64,000 nt of DNA from Prevotellaceae bacterium (GTDB lineage Bacteria > Bacteroidota > Bacteroidia > Bacteroidales > Bacteroidaceae). The notes beneath the pieces were generated by a model. It worked only from the letters and a program-made list of their open reading frames with translations. It made no database searches and was not told the origin of the DNA. Below are positions 8,033 to 18,276 of this stretch, piece by piece (the stretch's first letter is position 1; the number at the start of each line of letters is the position of its first letter). The stretch covers positions 29,225 to 93,224 of the forward strand of contig JAQYET010000072.1 of the NCBI GenBank assembly GCA_028723525.1. The letters are read 5' to 3'. The translations under genes and the position numbers were made by a program.

Positions 8033-10176
8033 GCAAGTTCAACAACAAGAAAATACTTCCACGGTATAAAATCATCGCATACACCATTGTGCTGATTAGT
8101 TTCGCCGTGCTTGGCAAGGCGGCATATATCGGAACGGTGAAGCGCGACTACTGGATGGCGGTGGCAGACCGACTGAAGAAGGACAGCGTGGAGGTGAAGC
8201 CCGTGAGAGGAAACATACTGAGCAGCGACGGGGAACTCATGGCGAGTTCGCTGCCGGAGTTTAAGGTGTATATGGACTTCCAAGCGGGTGGCGAACAAAA
8301 AGACTCGCTTCTCGTTGAGAAAATGGACAGTATCTGCAATGGACTGCACGAGATATTCCCCGGACGCACCGCGGCACAGTTCCGCAAGGACTTGGAGGAG
8401 GGGCGGGCAAAGAAGTCGCGCCACTGGCCTATCTGGAAACAGCGCATAGACTACAACACATACACCCGGGTGATGTCGCTGCCGGTGTTCTCGCTGCCCC
8501 CCAACAAGGGAGGCTTCCACAAAGAGGAGTTCAATGCCCGGCAACACCCCTTCACATCGTTGGCATCACGCACCGTCGGCGACCTTTACGGAGCGAAAGA
8601 CTCGGCGCGGTTCGGACTGGAACTGGCGTTCGACTCGGTGCTTAGAGGCGAGTCGGGAAAGATGCAGAAGCAGAAAGTGAAGCGGCGTTTCATCGGACTG
8701 ATGCAGAAGGAGGCTGTTGACGGTGCCGACATAGTTACCACGATAGACGTGCAGATGCAGGACATCGCCGAGCGTGCCGTGATAGAGGAACTGAAGGAAA
8801 TCAACGGACAGGTGGGCGTGGCAATAGTGATGGATGTGCCCACGGGCGACATCAAAGCCATTGTGAACATGACACGATATGCCGACGGGAAATTCCGCGA
8901 GGCGAAGAACAACGCCGTGAGCGACCTGCTGGAACCGGGGTCGGTGTTCAAGACGGCATCGCTGATGGTGGCTCTCGACGACGGAGTGGTGGACACCACG
9001 AAGCTTATAAACACCGGTAACGGCAGACTCGACATGCACGGGGCTACGATGAAAGACCATAACTGGCACAAGGGCGGCTATGGCACCATATCGCTGGCAA
9101 AGGCTATCGAGGTGAGTTCGAACATCGGGATTAGCCGTGTGATTGACGAATACTATGGCAGAAACCCCGAGAAATACGTGGAAGGGCTGCATCGTATAGG
9201 AATAGCAAGCGACTTGTGCATTCCTCTCGCCGGTGCCACTCCGCCACGAATAAGAACGCCTAAGAAAAACTCCAAAGGGCAGTATGTGAACTGGAGCAAG
9301 ACCGCACTGCCGTGGATGAGCATAGGATATGAGACGCAAATCCCGCCAATATCCACCCTTACGTTCTACAACGCAATAGCCAACGGCGGCAAGATGATGC
9401 GCCCGAGGTTTGTGAAACAGGTGATAAAAGACGGCGAGGTGATACATTCCTACGACCCGGTGGTGGTGATACCGCAGATATGCAAGACCTCGACATTGGA
9501 TAAAGTGAGGACACTGCTCGAACACGTGGTCAGCCGAGGTACGGGAAAGGCAGCCCGCTCACAACTCTTCACTGTGGCAGGCAAGACAGGAACGGCACAA
9601 ATATCGCACGGAACATCGGGATATAAGAGCGGCGGAATGAAATATCTGCTCAGTTTCGTGGGCTTCTTTCCTGCCGACCAACCGCGCTACAGCTGCATAG
9701 TCTGCATACAGAAAAGCGGATACCCGGCATCGGGAAGTATGAGCGCGAAGGTGTTCCACAACATCTCGGAAGGCATTATGGCAAAAGACCTGCGACTCGA
9801 CGCCGGAGACTCCGGAGACTCACTGTCGATAGCAATGCCCGAAATAAAGAACGGCAACATGACTGCGGCATGGCTCGTGCTGAAGCATTTGGGCATAGAG
9901 ACAAACACCTCGTGGGACGGCAGTTATGCCCACGGAAACCCGATATGGGGAAGGGCGACGCATAAGAAGAACCGCATCGAGATGGTGGAGACGCCGAAGT
10001 TTGACGATGCAGTGGTGCCCGACGTGACGGGAATGGGCGCGCGCGATGCCGTTTTCCTCATGGAGAAGCGCGGGCTGAAGGTAACTCTCGTGGGCAGGGG
10101 AAAGGTGAACTCGCAGAGTCTTCCGGCAGGACACAAGATAAAGAAAGGTGAGGCCTGCGTGCTGAGAATGGGCTGA
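8029..10176 (+). CDS. ftsI: penicillin-binding protein / FtsI-type transpeptidase with C-terminal PASTA domain
   Basis: Septal peptidoglycan transpeptidase, the partner of the FtsW polymerase. It is 715 residues from the ATG at 8029, which overlaps the ftsL stop as ATGA; the frame is open upstream to 7930 but that is inside ftsL. It has an N-terminal membrane anchor (IIAYTIVLISFAVLGKAAYI, about 16-35), then the PBP dimer-type pedestal beginning RGNILSSDGELMASS. The transpeptidase motifs are EPGSVFKT (active Ser in SxxK), VSSNIG (SxN) and AGKTGTAQ (KTG). The tail holds a PASTA repeat, VPDVTGMGARDAVFLMEKRG. PASTA-bearing septal PBPs are usual in Bacteroidetes and resemble SpoVD/PBP2X more than enterobacterial FtsI. 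Confidence 0.96.
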   Translation: MSKFNNKKILPRYKIIAYTIVLISFAVLGKAAYIGTVKRDYWMAVADRLKKDSVEVKPVRGNILSSDGELMASSLPEFKVYMDFQAGGEQKDSLLVEKMDSICNGLHEIFPGRTAAQFRKDLEEGRAKKSRHWPIWKQRIDYNTYTRVMSLPVFSLPPNKGGFHKEEFNARQHPFTSLASRTVGDLYGAKDSARFGLELAFDSVLRGESGKMQKQKVKRRFIGLMQKEAVDGADIVTTIDVQMQDIAERAVIEELKEINGQVGVAIVMDVPTGDIKAIVNMTRYADGKFREAKNNAVSDLLEPGSVFKTASLMVALDDGVVDTTKLINTGNGRLDMHGATMKDHNWHKGGYGTISLAKAIEVSSNIGISRVIDEYYGRNPEKYVEGLHRIGIASDLCIPLAGATPPRIRTPKKNSKGQYVNWSKTALPWMSIGYETQIPPISTLTFYNAIANGGKMMRPRFVKQVIKDGEVIHSYDPVVVIPQICKTSTLDKVRTLLEHVVSRGTGKAARSQLFTVAGKTGTAQISHGTSGYKSGGMKYLLSFVGFFPADQPRYSCIVCIQKSGYPASGSMSAKVFHNISEGIMAKDLRLDAGDSGDSLSIAMPEIKNGNMTAAWLVLKHLGIETNTSWDGSYAHGNPIWGRATHKKNRIEMVETPKFDDAVVPDVTGMGARDAVFLMEKRGLKVTLVGRGKVNSQSLPAGHKIKKGEACVLRMG

Positions 10177-10242
10177 TGCCCCGACAGACCGCAGCAATAT
10201 TTCTGAAAAACAATACCCAAAGGGGAGTAAAAAGGAAAAGAC

Positions 10243-11694
10243 ATGAAACTCAACGAATTGCTAAGAAACATCAAGAATGCTGCAATAAAAGGCAGCGACG
10301 ACGTAGAGATAGAAGGAGTGAACATCGACTCGCGACGCATTGCCAACGGACACTTGTTCGTTGCGATGAGGGGAACGCAGGTTGACGGGCATCGCTTCAT
10401 AGCAAAGGCGACAGAACAGGGAGCTGCGGCAGTGCTCTGCGAAGAGCTGCCCGAAGTGCTTGCCGAGGGTGTGACCTACGTCAAGGTGGCATCCACGGAG
10501 GACATCGTGGGGCACGTTGCAACCGCTTTCTATGGCAATCCGTCGGAGAAACTGAAACTGGTGGGCGTGACGGGGACAAACGGAAAGACCACCGTCGCCA
10601 CCTTATTATATAATATGTTCCGCAAACTGGGCTACAAGTGCGGTCTGTTGTCAACCGTGTGCAACTACATCGAGGACAAGGCTGTGCCGGCAGACCATAC
10701 CACGCCCGACCCGATAGAGCTCAACCGGTTGCTCGCGCAGATGGTGGATGCCGGCTGCCGGTATGTGTTCATGGAGTGCTCAAGCCACGCCATAGCGCAG
10801 AAACGCATAGGAGGGTTGAAGTTTGCTGTGGGAATATTCACCAACCTTACGCGCGACCACCTCGACTATCACAAGACTTTCGAGAACTACCGCGATGCGA
10901 AAAAAGCGTTCTTCGACATGTTGCCTAAAGGCAGCCACGCCATTATCAATGCCGACGACAAGAACGGCAGCGTGATGGTTCAGAACTGCAAAGCCACGGT
11001 GAAGACATACTCCACAAGGCAGATGGCGGACTATCGCGCCCGACTTATAGAGTGTCATTTCGAGGGTATGTATCTGGAAATAGACGGGCGTGAGGTAGGC
11101 GTGCAGTTCATCGGTAAGTTCAACGTAAGCAATCTGCTTGCTGTGTATGGCACGGCGCGGGTTCTCGGCGAGCAGCCGGAGGACATCCTCGTGGCAATGA
11201 GCACCTTGGGAAGCGTCAGCGGGCGGCTTGAACCTATACGTTCTGCCGCAGGTTTCACCGTGGTAGTGGATTATGCCCACACCCCCGACGCGCTTGAGAA
11301 CGTGCTGAACGCCATTCACGAAGTGCTCGACGGGCGCGGAAAGGTAATTACGGTGTGCGGAGCAGGGGGCAACCGCGACAAAGGCAAGCGTCCGCTCATG
11401 GCAAAAGAGGCTGCAAGACAGAGCGACCGCGTGATAATAACGAGCGACAACCCGCGTTTTGAGGAGCCGCAGGAGATAATCGACGACATGCTCGCCGGAC
11501 TCGACCGGCAGCAGATGAAGAAGGTGGTGAGCATAATCGACCGTCGCGAGGCTATACGCACGGCGTGCATGATGGCGCAGAAAGGCGACGTGATACTCAT
11601 TGCCGGCAAGGGGCATGAAGACTATCAGGAGATAAAAGGAGTGAAACATCACTTCGACGACAAAGAGGTGGTTAAAGAGTTCATAACAATCTAA
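10243..11694 (+). CDS. murE: UDP-N-acetylmuramoyl-L-alanyl-D-glutamate--2,6-diaminopimelate ligase
   Basis: ATP-dependent ligase adding the third amino acid of the peptidoglycan stem. The 483-residue protein has the Mur ligase P-loop VTGTNGKTT (about residue 108), the central motif [13 protein letters not shown], and the C-terminal specificity motif SDNPRFEEP. The DNPR form is the known marker for meso-diaminopimelate rather than lysine, so a DAP-type wall is predicted. The GKGHEDYQ motif closes the C-terminal domain. It lies 66 bp after ftsI and 15 bp before mraY. murF, which usually follows murE in Proteobacteria, is absent here. Confidence 0.97.
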   Translation: MKLNELLRNIKNAAIKGSDDVEIEGVNIDSRRIANGHLFVAMRGTQVDGHRFIAKATEQGAAAVLCEELPEVLAEGVTYVKVASTEDIVGHVATAFYGNPSEKLKLVGVTGTNGKTTVATLLYNMFRKLGYKCGLLSTVCNYIEDKAVPADHTTPDPIELNRLLAQMVDAGCRYVFMECSSHAIAQKRIGGLKFAVGIFTNLTRDHLDYHKTFENYRDAKKAFFDMLPKGSHAIINADDKNGSVMVQNCKATVKTYSTRQMADYRARLIECHFEGMYLEIDGREVGVQFIGKFNVSNLLAVYGTARVLGEQPEDILVAMSTLGSVSGRLEPIRSAAGFTVVVDYAHTPDALENVLNAIHEVLDGRGKVITVCGAGGNRDKGKRPLMAKEAARQSDRVIITSDNPRFEEPQEIIDDMLAGLDRQQMKKVVSIIDRREAIRTACMMAQKGDVILIAGKGHEDYQEIKGVKHHFDDKEVVKEFITI

Positions 11695-11709
11695 AAAGGA
11701 ACAAGAGAT

Positions 11710-12981
11710 ATGTTATACTATATTTTCAGATTTTTAGAGAAGTTCGACATACCCGGTGCCCACTTGTGGTCGTATATTTCGTTCCGCGCATTGCTGACGC
11801 TGATTCTCTCGCTGCTCATATCTGCGTGGTTCGGCGAGAAGTTCATCAAGTGGATGAAGCGCAAGAACATCTCGGAAACACAGCGCGATGCCAGTATCGA
11901 CCCGTTCGGAACGGCAAAGAAAGGCGTACCCACAATGGGCGGCATCATCATCATCGTGGCTATCCTTGTGCCCGCACTGCTGCTTGGGCGCATGCGCAAT
12001 ATCTACCTCATACTGATGATAATAACCACTTTGTGGCTCGGTTTCCTCGGTTTCCTCGACGACTATATCAAGATATTCCGCAAGAACAAGGAGGGGCTTA
12101 AAGGCAAATACAAGATTGTGGGACAGGTGAGCATCGGACTGATTGTGGGTTTGGTGCTGTGGGCAAGTCCTGATGCTAAGATACGCGAGAACGTGGAGAC
12201 GCAGAAACATGGGCAGGAACTGGTGGTCACTCACAAGTCGGAACTGACGAAATCGCTCAAGACCACCATCCCGTTTGTCAAGGGTCATAACCTCGACTAC
12301 TCGAAAGTCATGGGCTTCATGGGCAAATATGCCAATGCTGCGGGGTGGATTTTGTTTGTCATAATGACTATAGTGGTGGTGACGGCAGTGAGCAACGGTG
12401 CCAATCTGAACGACGGAATGGACGGCATGTGCGCCGGCAACTCGGCAATAATCGGTGTGGCATTGGGCATATTTGCATACGTAAGTTCGCACATAGAGTT
12501 TGCCTCCTATCTTAACATAATGTATATTCCCGGGTCGCAGGAACTTGTGGTGTTCCTCTGCGCGTTCATCGGTGCGATGATAGGTTTCCTGTGGTACAAC
12601 GCTTATCCGGCACAGATTTTCATGGGCGACACCGGCTCGCTCACCATCGGTGGTATCATAGGTGTCTGCGCAGTGATAATACATAAGGAACTGCTGGTGC
12701 CCATTCTCTGCGGAATATTCCTCGTGGAAAGCCTCAGCGTGATGATACAGACGTTCTGGTTCAAGGCAATGAAGCGCAAAGGACAGCGCGTAAGAGTGTT
12801 CAGAGCGACGCCTATACACGACAATTTCCGTAAACTTGACGAACAGCTCGACAAGACAAGCCGATACGTTTTCAGGAATTGGCCGAGACGGCAGTTCCAC
12901 GAATCGAAGATTACATTCCGCTTCTGGATAATAACGATAATCCTTGCGGCGATAACAATAATAACACTGAAGATAAGATAA
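11710..12981 (+). CDS. mraY: phospho-N-acetylmuramoyl-pentapeptide-transferase
   Basis: Integral membrane enzyme that transfers phospho-MurNAc-pentapeptide to undecaprenyl phosphate, forming lipid I. The 423-residue protein has about ten hydrophobic segments. Family motifs are PTMGGIIII, FLGFLDDYIKI (the DDxxK region), NLNDGMDGMCAG, FMGDTGSL and a C-terminal PIHDNFRK. The last corresponds in position to the His-rich motif commonly written as PxHHHFE, so two of the three His are replaced. A roughly 60-residue hydrophilic insertion (ENVETQKHGQELVVTHKSEL and following) between transmembrane segments makes it longer than the approximately 360-residue E. coli enzyme. It is part of the dcw operon. 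Confidence 0.96.
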   Translation: MLYYIFRFLEKFDIPGAHLWSYISFRALLTLILSLLISAWFGEKFIKWMKRKNISETQRDASIDPFGTAKKGVPTMGGIIIIVAILVPALLLGRMRNIYLILMIITTLWLGFLGFLDDYIKIFRKNKEGLKGKYKIVGQVSIGLIVGLVLWASPDAKIRENVETQKHGQELVVTHKSELTKSLKTTIPFVKGHNLDYSKVMGFMGKYANAAGWILFVIMTIVVVTAVSNGANLNDGMDGMCAGNSAIIGVALGIFAYVSSHIEFASYLNIMYIPGSQELVVFLCAFIGAMIGFLWYNAYPAQIFMGDTGSLTIGGIIGVCAVIIHKELLVPILCGIFLVESLSVMIQTFWFKAMKRKGQRVRVFRATPIHDNFRKLDEQLDKTSRYVFRNWPRRQFHESKITFRFWIITIILAAITIITLKIR

Positions 12982-12985
12982 CCTG

Positions 12986-14332
12986 ATGATGACTGACGAG
13001 AAGAGACGCATAGTGGTGCTCGGTGCTGCCGAAAGCGGTGCCGGAGCAGCAGTACTGGCTAAGAAAGAGGGCTTTGAGGTGTTCGTGTCTGACATGGGCA
13101 TGATAAAAGACCGCTACAAAAAAATGCTCGACGAGCACGCCATAGAATGGGAGGAAGGACAGCACACGGAGGAGAAAATACTCTCTGCCGACGAGGTGAT
13201 AAAAAGCCCCGGCATACCCGACGAGGCTCCAATGGTAAAGAAAATCATTGCCAAGGGCATACATATAATAAGCGAGATAGAGTTTGCAGGGCGTTACACC
13301 GACTCGAAGATGATTTGCATAACCGGCTCGAACGGGAAAACCACGACCACATCGCTGATATATCATATCTTCAAGGCTGCCGGATACGATGCCGGACTGG
13401 CAGGCAACATTGGCAACTCACTGGCTCTACAGGTGGCAGAAGACCCGCACGAGTACTACATAATAGAACTGAGTTCGTTCCAGCTCGACAACATGTACGA
13501 CTTCCGTGCCAACGTGGCGGTGTTGCTGAACATCACCCCCGATCACCTCGACCGTTACGACAACTGCATGCAGAACTACGTTGACTCTAAGATGAGGATA
13601 ACTCAGAACCAGACGGCAGACGACGCTTTCATCTATTGGAACGACGACCCTGTAATAAAGCATGAACTCGAGAAGTATGACATAAAGGCGATACAGCTGC
13701 CTTTCTCGGAACTGAAAGAGAGGGGCTCAATAGGATATATAGAGGAGGGCGAGTATGTTCTCGAAGAGCCCACGCCGTTCAACATGGAGCAGGAGGCTCT
13801 CTCGCTCACCGGAAAGCATAACATCTACAACTCTCTCGCGGCAGGACTGGCGTCTTCGGTTGCCGGCATCAAGAATGACGTTATACGCAAGAGCCTCAGC
13901 GACTTCCCCGGAGTGGAGCATCGTCTGGAGAAGGTTACGCGCGTTGCCGGGGTGGAATATATCAACGACTCGAAGGCAACCAACGTGGATGCGTGCTGGT
14001 ATGCGCTTGAGAGTATGAACACCCCCACCATTCTTATCATTGGAGGAAAGGACAAAGGGAATGACTACGAGCCGATAAAGGAACTCGTGAAGAAGAAGTG
14101 TGCAGGGCTGGTTTACCTCGGAGCAGACAACACCAAACTGCACGAGAACTTCGACTCGCTGGGTATTCCGGTGCGCGACACCCACTCGATGAAAGACTGC
14201 GTGGCAGCATGTTACGAAATGGCAGAGCCGGGAATGACCGTGCTGCTGTCGCCATGCTGTGCAAGTTTCGACCTGTTTAAGAACATGGAAGACCGCGGGG
14301 AGCAGTTTAAGCAACTCGTGCGCTCGCTCTGA
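12986..14332 (+). CDS. murD: UDP-N-acetylmuramoylalanine--D-glutamate ligase
   Basis: Adds D-glutamate to UDP-MurNAc-L-Ala in the cytoplasm. The 448-residue protein begins with a Rossmann-like domain (VVLGAAESGAGAAVLA, where the usual Gly-rich loop reads AAESGAG), then the P-loop ITGSNGKTTTT (about residue 113) and the central ligase motif LNITPDHLDRYD. The C-terminal domain carries NDSKATNVDACWYAL and LLSPCCASFDLF, a version of the conserved SPxxAS block. It starts 4 bp after mraY. The second Met codon (12989) could also be the start. Confidence 0.96.
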   Translation: MMTDEKRRIVVLGAAESGAGAAVLAKKEGFEVFVSDMGMIKDRYKKMLDEHAIEWEEGQHTEEKILSADEVIKSPGIPDEAPMVKKIIAKGIHIISEIEFAGRYTDSKMICITGSNGKTTTTSLIYHIFKAAGYDAGLAGNIGNSLALQVAEDPHEYYIIELSSFQLDNMYDFRANVAVLLNITPDHLDRYDNCMQNYVDSKMRITQNQTADDAFIYWNDDPVIKHELEKYDIKAIQLPFSELKERGSIGYIEEGEYVLEEPTPFNMEQEALSLTGKHNIYNSLAAGLASSVAGIKNDVIRKSLSDFPGVEHRLEKVTRVAGVEYINDSKATNVDACWYALESMNTPTILIIGGKDKGNDYEPIKELVKKKCAGLVYLGADNTKLHENFDSLGIPVRDTHSMKDCVAACYEMAEPGMTVLLSPCCASFDLFKNMEDRGEQFKQLVRSL

Positions 14333-14377
14333 ACGACAACGACAGGCACGCAAGGGCTGAAGGAAAAACGTCTCCGT

Positions 14378-15673
14378 ATGACAAAAAACAATACTGACAT
14401 GGCTGAAGAAAACAAGAAAACAAAGGGCAGGATGAAGGGCGACACAATTATATGGGCGGTGTTCTTCTTCCTGTGCATCGTGAGTATAATAGAGGTTTTC
14501 AGCGCAGCGAGCGAACTTACCAGCAACACCAGTTATCTCGGTCCGATGCTCAAGCACACCATGCTGATAGGAGTGGGCGTGGTGTTTCTCGTCATCACCA
14601 TGAATATAGACTGCCGGTATTTCAAGATAATAACACCTTTCGCACTGCTCATATCATTCGTGATGCTGCTCGTTACGAGTCTGACGGGGGGCGAAATAAA
14701 CGGTGCATCGCGGTGGTTCGACATCGGCGGAATACAGTTTCAGCCTTCCGAACTGGCAAAGGGGGCAGTGGTGCTCGCAGAGGTGATGATACTCAGTGCG
14801 CTGCAAGACGGCGACACCGTGGATAAACGGGCGTTCAAGTATATCCTGTGGGTTTCTGTTCCGTTCATACTACTTATATTCCGAGAGAACTTTTCCACCG
14901 CGGCACTGCTCGGACTGGTGGTGATACTGCTGATGTTCATCGGCAGAGTGCCGCTGAAACAGATAGGAAAACTCCTCGGCGTGATAATGCTCGCGGGCAT
15001 GATAGGCTTCGGGGCGATATGGGCGTTGGGCGAGAATACCGACGAAGAACAGCTCGCCAAAAACGACCCTCGCATGAAAACGGAGATTGTAAATCAGCCG
15101 GAGAATAAGAAAAGCGGGGGCATACTTCACCGCTTCGGCACTTGGAAAAACCGTATAAAGAAGTTTGTGAACGACGAGGAGGTGGCTCCGGAGAAGTTCG
15201 ACCTTGACAAAGACGGACAGGTGGCGCATGCAAACATCGCCATAGCGTCGAGCAATCTCGTGGGGAAAGGTCCCGGCAACTCGGTTCAGCGCGACTGGCT
15301 GCCGCAGGCTTTCAGCGATTTCATCTACGCTATAATAATCGAAGAGATGGGACTGTGGGGCGCGGTCGGGGTGTGCTTGCTATACCTCATACTGCTGTTC
15401 CGCACCGCAAAGATTGCCAACAGATGTGCCTACTCTTTCCCTGCACTGCTCATAATGGGACTCGCACTGCTCATGGTGACACAGGCTATATTCAATATGA
15501 TGGTGGCAGTGGGGCTCGCACCGGTTACAGGACAGCCGCTGCCGCTGATAAGCAAGGGCGGAACTTCCACGATAATCAACTGCGTTTACATCGGAGTGAT
15601 TATGAGTGTGAGCACCAAGGCGAAGAAGAAGGAAGACTGCGCAGAGTGTAAGACGGTGAGCATTGAGGGGTGA
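14378..15673 (+). CDS. ftsW: SEDS-family septal peptidoglycan glycosyltransferase FtsW
   Basis: Polymerises lipid II at the septum together with the ftsI product. The 431-residue membrane protein has about ten transmembrane segments after a short cytoplasmic head (MAEENKKTKGRMKGD; ATG 14399 is an alternative start). The SEDS signatures are GASRWFDIGGIQFQPSELAK and, in the large extracytoplasmic loop, GKGPGNSVQRDWLPQAFSDF, followed by PLPLISKGGTS at the end. The loop before GPGNS is long (about 75 residues, including HRFGTWKNRIKKFVNDEE). The gene lies 45 bp after murD and 26 bp before murG. Confidence 0.95.
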   Translation: MTKNNTDMAEENKKTKGRMKGDTIIWAVFFFLCIVSIIEVFSAASELTSNTSYLGPMLKHTMLIGVGVVFLVITMNIDCRYFKIITPFALLISFVMLLVTSLTGGEINGASRWFDIGGIQFQPSELAKGAVVLAEVMILSALQDGDTVDKRAFKYILWVSVPFILLIFRENFSTAALLGLVVILLMFIGRVPLKQIGKLLGVIMLAGMIGFGAIWALGENTDEEQLAKNDPRMKTEIVNQPENKKSGGILHRFGTWKNRIKKFVNDEEVAPEKFDLDKDGQVAHANIAIASSNLVGKGPGNSVQRDWLPQAFSDFIYAIIIEEMGLWGAVGVCLLYLILLFRTAKIANRCAYSFPALLIMGLALLMVTQAIFNMMVAVGLAPVTGQPLPLISKGGTSTIINCVYIGVIMSVSTKAKKKEDCAECKTVSIEG

Positions 15674-15699
15674 ATGATGAGTGATTTAAAATTAAAGAC

Positions 15700-16815
15700 A
15701 TGGACGAAGAACTTAGAATAATAATCAGCGGAGGCGGAACCGGAGGGCATATATTCCCTGCCGTGTCTATCGCCAATGCCATACGTAACAAGCGTCCCGA
15801 TGCAAAAATCCTCTTTGTGGGCGCAGAAGGACGCATGGAAATGCAACGGGTGCCGGCTGCAGGCTACGAGATAAAGGGCTTGCCGATATGCGGCTTCGAC
15901 CGTAAGAACATGCTGAAAAACATCAAGGTGCTGTACAAGATATGGAAAAGCCAGCGCATGGCGAAACGGATAATAGAGGATTTCCGCCCTATGGCAGCAG
16001 TAGGTGTGGGAGGATATGCCAGCGGTCCGACACTGAATAAGTGCGCAGCAATGGGCATTCCGTGCCTGATACAGGAGCAGAACTCCTACGCCGGGGTCAC
16101 GAATAAGTTGCTCGCGAAGAAAGCAAGCAAGATTTGCGTGGCTTACGAGGGAATGGAACGCTTCTTCCCTGCCGACAAGATAATGATTACCGGCAACCCG
16201 GTGAGACAGCAACTGCTTGACTGCCGGCTCTCAAAGGAGGAGGCACGGAAGAAGATGGGGCTCGACCCGCACCGCCCGGTGGTGCTGATAATAGGCGGAA
16301 GTCTCGGCGCACGGACTATAAACGAGAGCGTGACAGACAACATCAGCATGATTGCGGAGCACGACATACAGTTCGTGTGGCAGACGGGAGGTTTCTACTT
16401 CAAAGGCATAACGGAAACTCTGAAGGAGAAAGGCTGCCCCGAAAACCTCAAACCTACCGACTTCATAGCGAACATTGACGAGGCTTATCGCGCCGCCGAC
16501 CTTATAATCAGCCGGGCAGGAGCAAGCAGCATAAGCGAACTTTGCTTGCTGGGCAAACCCTCAATACTCGTTCCGTCGCCCAACGTTGCAGAAGACCACC
16601 AGACGCATAACGCAATGGCATTGGTCAACAAAAAGGCTGCGCTGATGGTGAAAGACGGTGAGGCGCGGCAGAAACTTATCCCGCTGGCGATAGAAACGCT
16701 CACGGACAAAGAGGCAGCATACTTGAAACTGGGTGACAACGCCAAGGCAATGGCACTCCCCGACTCCGCCGACATTATCGCCGACGAAGTGATAAAACTC
16801 GCATCAGGAAAATAA
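15700..16815 (+). CDS. murG: UDP-N-acetylglucosamine--N-acetylmuramyl-(pentapeptide) pyrophosphoryl-undecaprenol N-acetylglucosamine transferase
   Basis: GT28 glycosyltransferase that converts lipid I to lipid II on the cytoplasmic face of the membrane. The 371-residue protein opens with ISGGGTGGHIFPAVSIA, the N-domain glycine loop that binds undecaprenyl-phosphate. The linker carries LIQEQNSYAGVTNKLLAKKA. The C-domain holds IIGGSLGARTINESV, SRAGASSISELCLLGKPSI (UDP-GlcNAc binding) and VAEDHQTHNAMAL. Start and length agree with the family. The intergenic gap to murC is only 3 bp. Confidence 0.97.
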   Translation: MDEELRIIISGGGTGGHIFPAVSIANAIRNKRPDAKILFVGAEGRMEMQRVPAAGYEIKGLPICGFDRKNMLKNIKVLYKIWKSQRMAKRIIEDFRPMAAVGVGGYASGPTLNKCAAMGIPCLIQEQNSYAGVTNKLLAKKASKICVAYEGMERFFPADKIMITGNPVRQQLLDCRLSKEEARKKMGLDPHRPVVLIIGGSLGARTINESVTDNISMIAEHDIQFVWQTGGFYFKGITETLKEKGCPENLKPTDFIANIDEAYRAADLIISRAGASSISELCLLGKPSILVPSPNVAEDHQTHNAMALVNKKAALMVKDGEARQKLIPLAIETLTDKEAAYLKLGDNAKAMALPDSADIIADEVIKLASGK

Positions 16816-16818
16816 GAA

Positions 16819-18219
16819 ATGACAATAAAAGACATAAAATCGGTATATTTCATCGGCATAGGAGGCATAGGAATGAGTGCCATAGCCCGATATTTCGTAA
16901 GCCGCGGTCTCGTGGTGGCAGGCTACGACAAGACTCCGTCTGCACTGACAAGGCAGTTGGAGCATGAGGGCATGCTGATACATTATGAGGAAGACGTAGA
17001 GCAGATACCCCATGCCTGCCGCAACAGCAGCAGCACTCTCGTGGTATATACACCGGCAATACCCGGCAATCACCGCGAACTGGAATACTTCAGGCATAAC
17101 GATTTCACGGTGATGAAGCGTGCGCAGGTGCTCGGAACACTGACAGAGACACATAAAGGGCTGTGCTTCGCCGGAACGCATGGCAAGACAACGACGTCGG
17201 CAATGTGTGCCCATATCATGCACCAAAGCCATACCGACTGCAACGCTTTCCTCGGCGGCATCTCAAAAAACTACGCAACGAACTACATTCTGAGCAAACA
17301 GAGCGAATATGTGGTAATCGAAGCCGACGAGTTCGACCGCTCTTTCCATTGGCTTCGCCCGTGGATGACGGTGATAACGAGCACCGATGCCGACCACCTC
17401 GACATCTACGGAACGAAAGAGGCATACCTTGAAAGCTTCTCGCACTACACCTCCCTGATACAACCGGGAGGCGCACTGATAATCCGCCGAGGGCTGGAGA
17501 TGAAACCGAGGGTGGCAGACGGAGTGCGCATCTTTGACTACGGACAAGACGAAGGCGACTTCCATGCCGAGAACATACGCATTGAGAACGGCGAGATAAC
17601 TTTCGACTTCGTGTCGCCACTGGAGAATATTGCCGACGTACACCTCGGGCAACCAGTGACGATAAACATCGAGAACGGAGTGGCAGCAATGGCAATGGCA
17701 CAGCTGAACGGGTGCACGGCGAAGGAACTGCGCTACGGAATGAGCACCTACAAGGGTGTTGACCGTCGCTTCGACTTCAGAATAAAGACCGACAGGATTG
17801 TGTTCCTGAGCGACTATGCGCATCATCCGAAAGAGATTTTCCACAGCGCAAAGAGCATACGCGAGCTTTATAGCGACCGCCATATCACAGCAATCTTCCA
17901 ACCGCATCTATACACCCGGACACGCGATTTCTACCGGGAGTTCGCCGCTGCACTAAGTCAACTCGACGAGGTGGTGCTGACCGAAATTTACCCGGCACGC
18001 GAGTTGCCAATAGAGGGCGTAACGTCAAAACTGATTTACGACAACCTTGCCGACGGAGTGGAGAAACATCTGATATGCAAAGGCAACGTGCAGAAGTTCA
18101 TTGAAGAGAACGATGTCGATGTGCTGCTGCTCCTCGGAGCCGGCGACCTCGACAATCAAGCACCCGAGATAGAGAAGATGTTAAGGCGGAAATACGGCAT
18201 CGAAGAGAAAGAAAGATAA
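16819..18219 (+). CDS. murC: UDP-N-acetylmuramate--L-alanine ligase
   Basis: Attaches the first amino acid to UDP-MurNAc. The 466-residue protein has the N-terminal nucleotide-sugar loop FIGIGGIGMSAIARYF, the P-loop FAGTHGKTTTSAM (about residue 114), VIEADEFDRSFHWLRP, TSTDADHLDIYG and, in the third domain, LSDYAHHPKEI and FQPHLYTRTRDF. All are classic MurC motifs. It is placed between murG and ftsQ; murB and ddl, which sit in this stretch in many Proteobacteria, are not present. Confidence 0.97.
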   Translation: MTIKDIKSVYFIGIGGIGMSAIARYFVSRGLVVAGYDKTPSALTRQLEHEGMLIHYEEDVEQIPHACRNSSSTLVVYTPAIPGNHRELEYFRHNDFTVMKRAQVLGTLTETHKGLCFAGTHGKTTTSAMCAHIMHQSHTDCNAFLGGISKNYATNYILSKQSEYVVIEADEFDRSFHWLRPWMTVITSTDADHLDIYGTKEAYLESFSHYTSLIQPGGALIIRRGLEMKPRVADGVRIFDYGQDEGDFHAENIRIENGEITFDFVSPLENIADVHLGQPVTINIENGVAAMAMAQLNGCTAKELRYGMSTYKGVDRRFDFRIKTDRIVFLSDYAHHPKEIFHSAKSIRELYSDRHITAIFQPHLYTRTRDFYREFAAALSQLDEVVLTEIYPARELPIEGVTSKLIYDNLADGVEKHLICKGNVQKFIEENDVDVLLLLGAGDLDNQAPEIEKMLRRKYGIEEKER

Positions 18220-18276
18220 GCAGAAAGTTCACCTGTCCTCACCGGCAGGGGACAAGAAACACAGAAGGGGAAAAGA

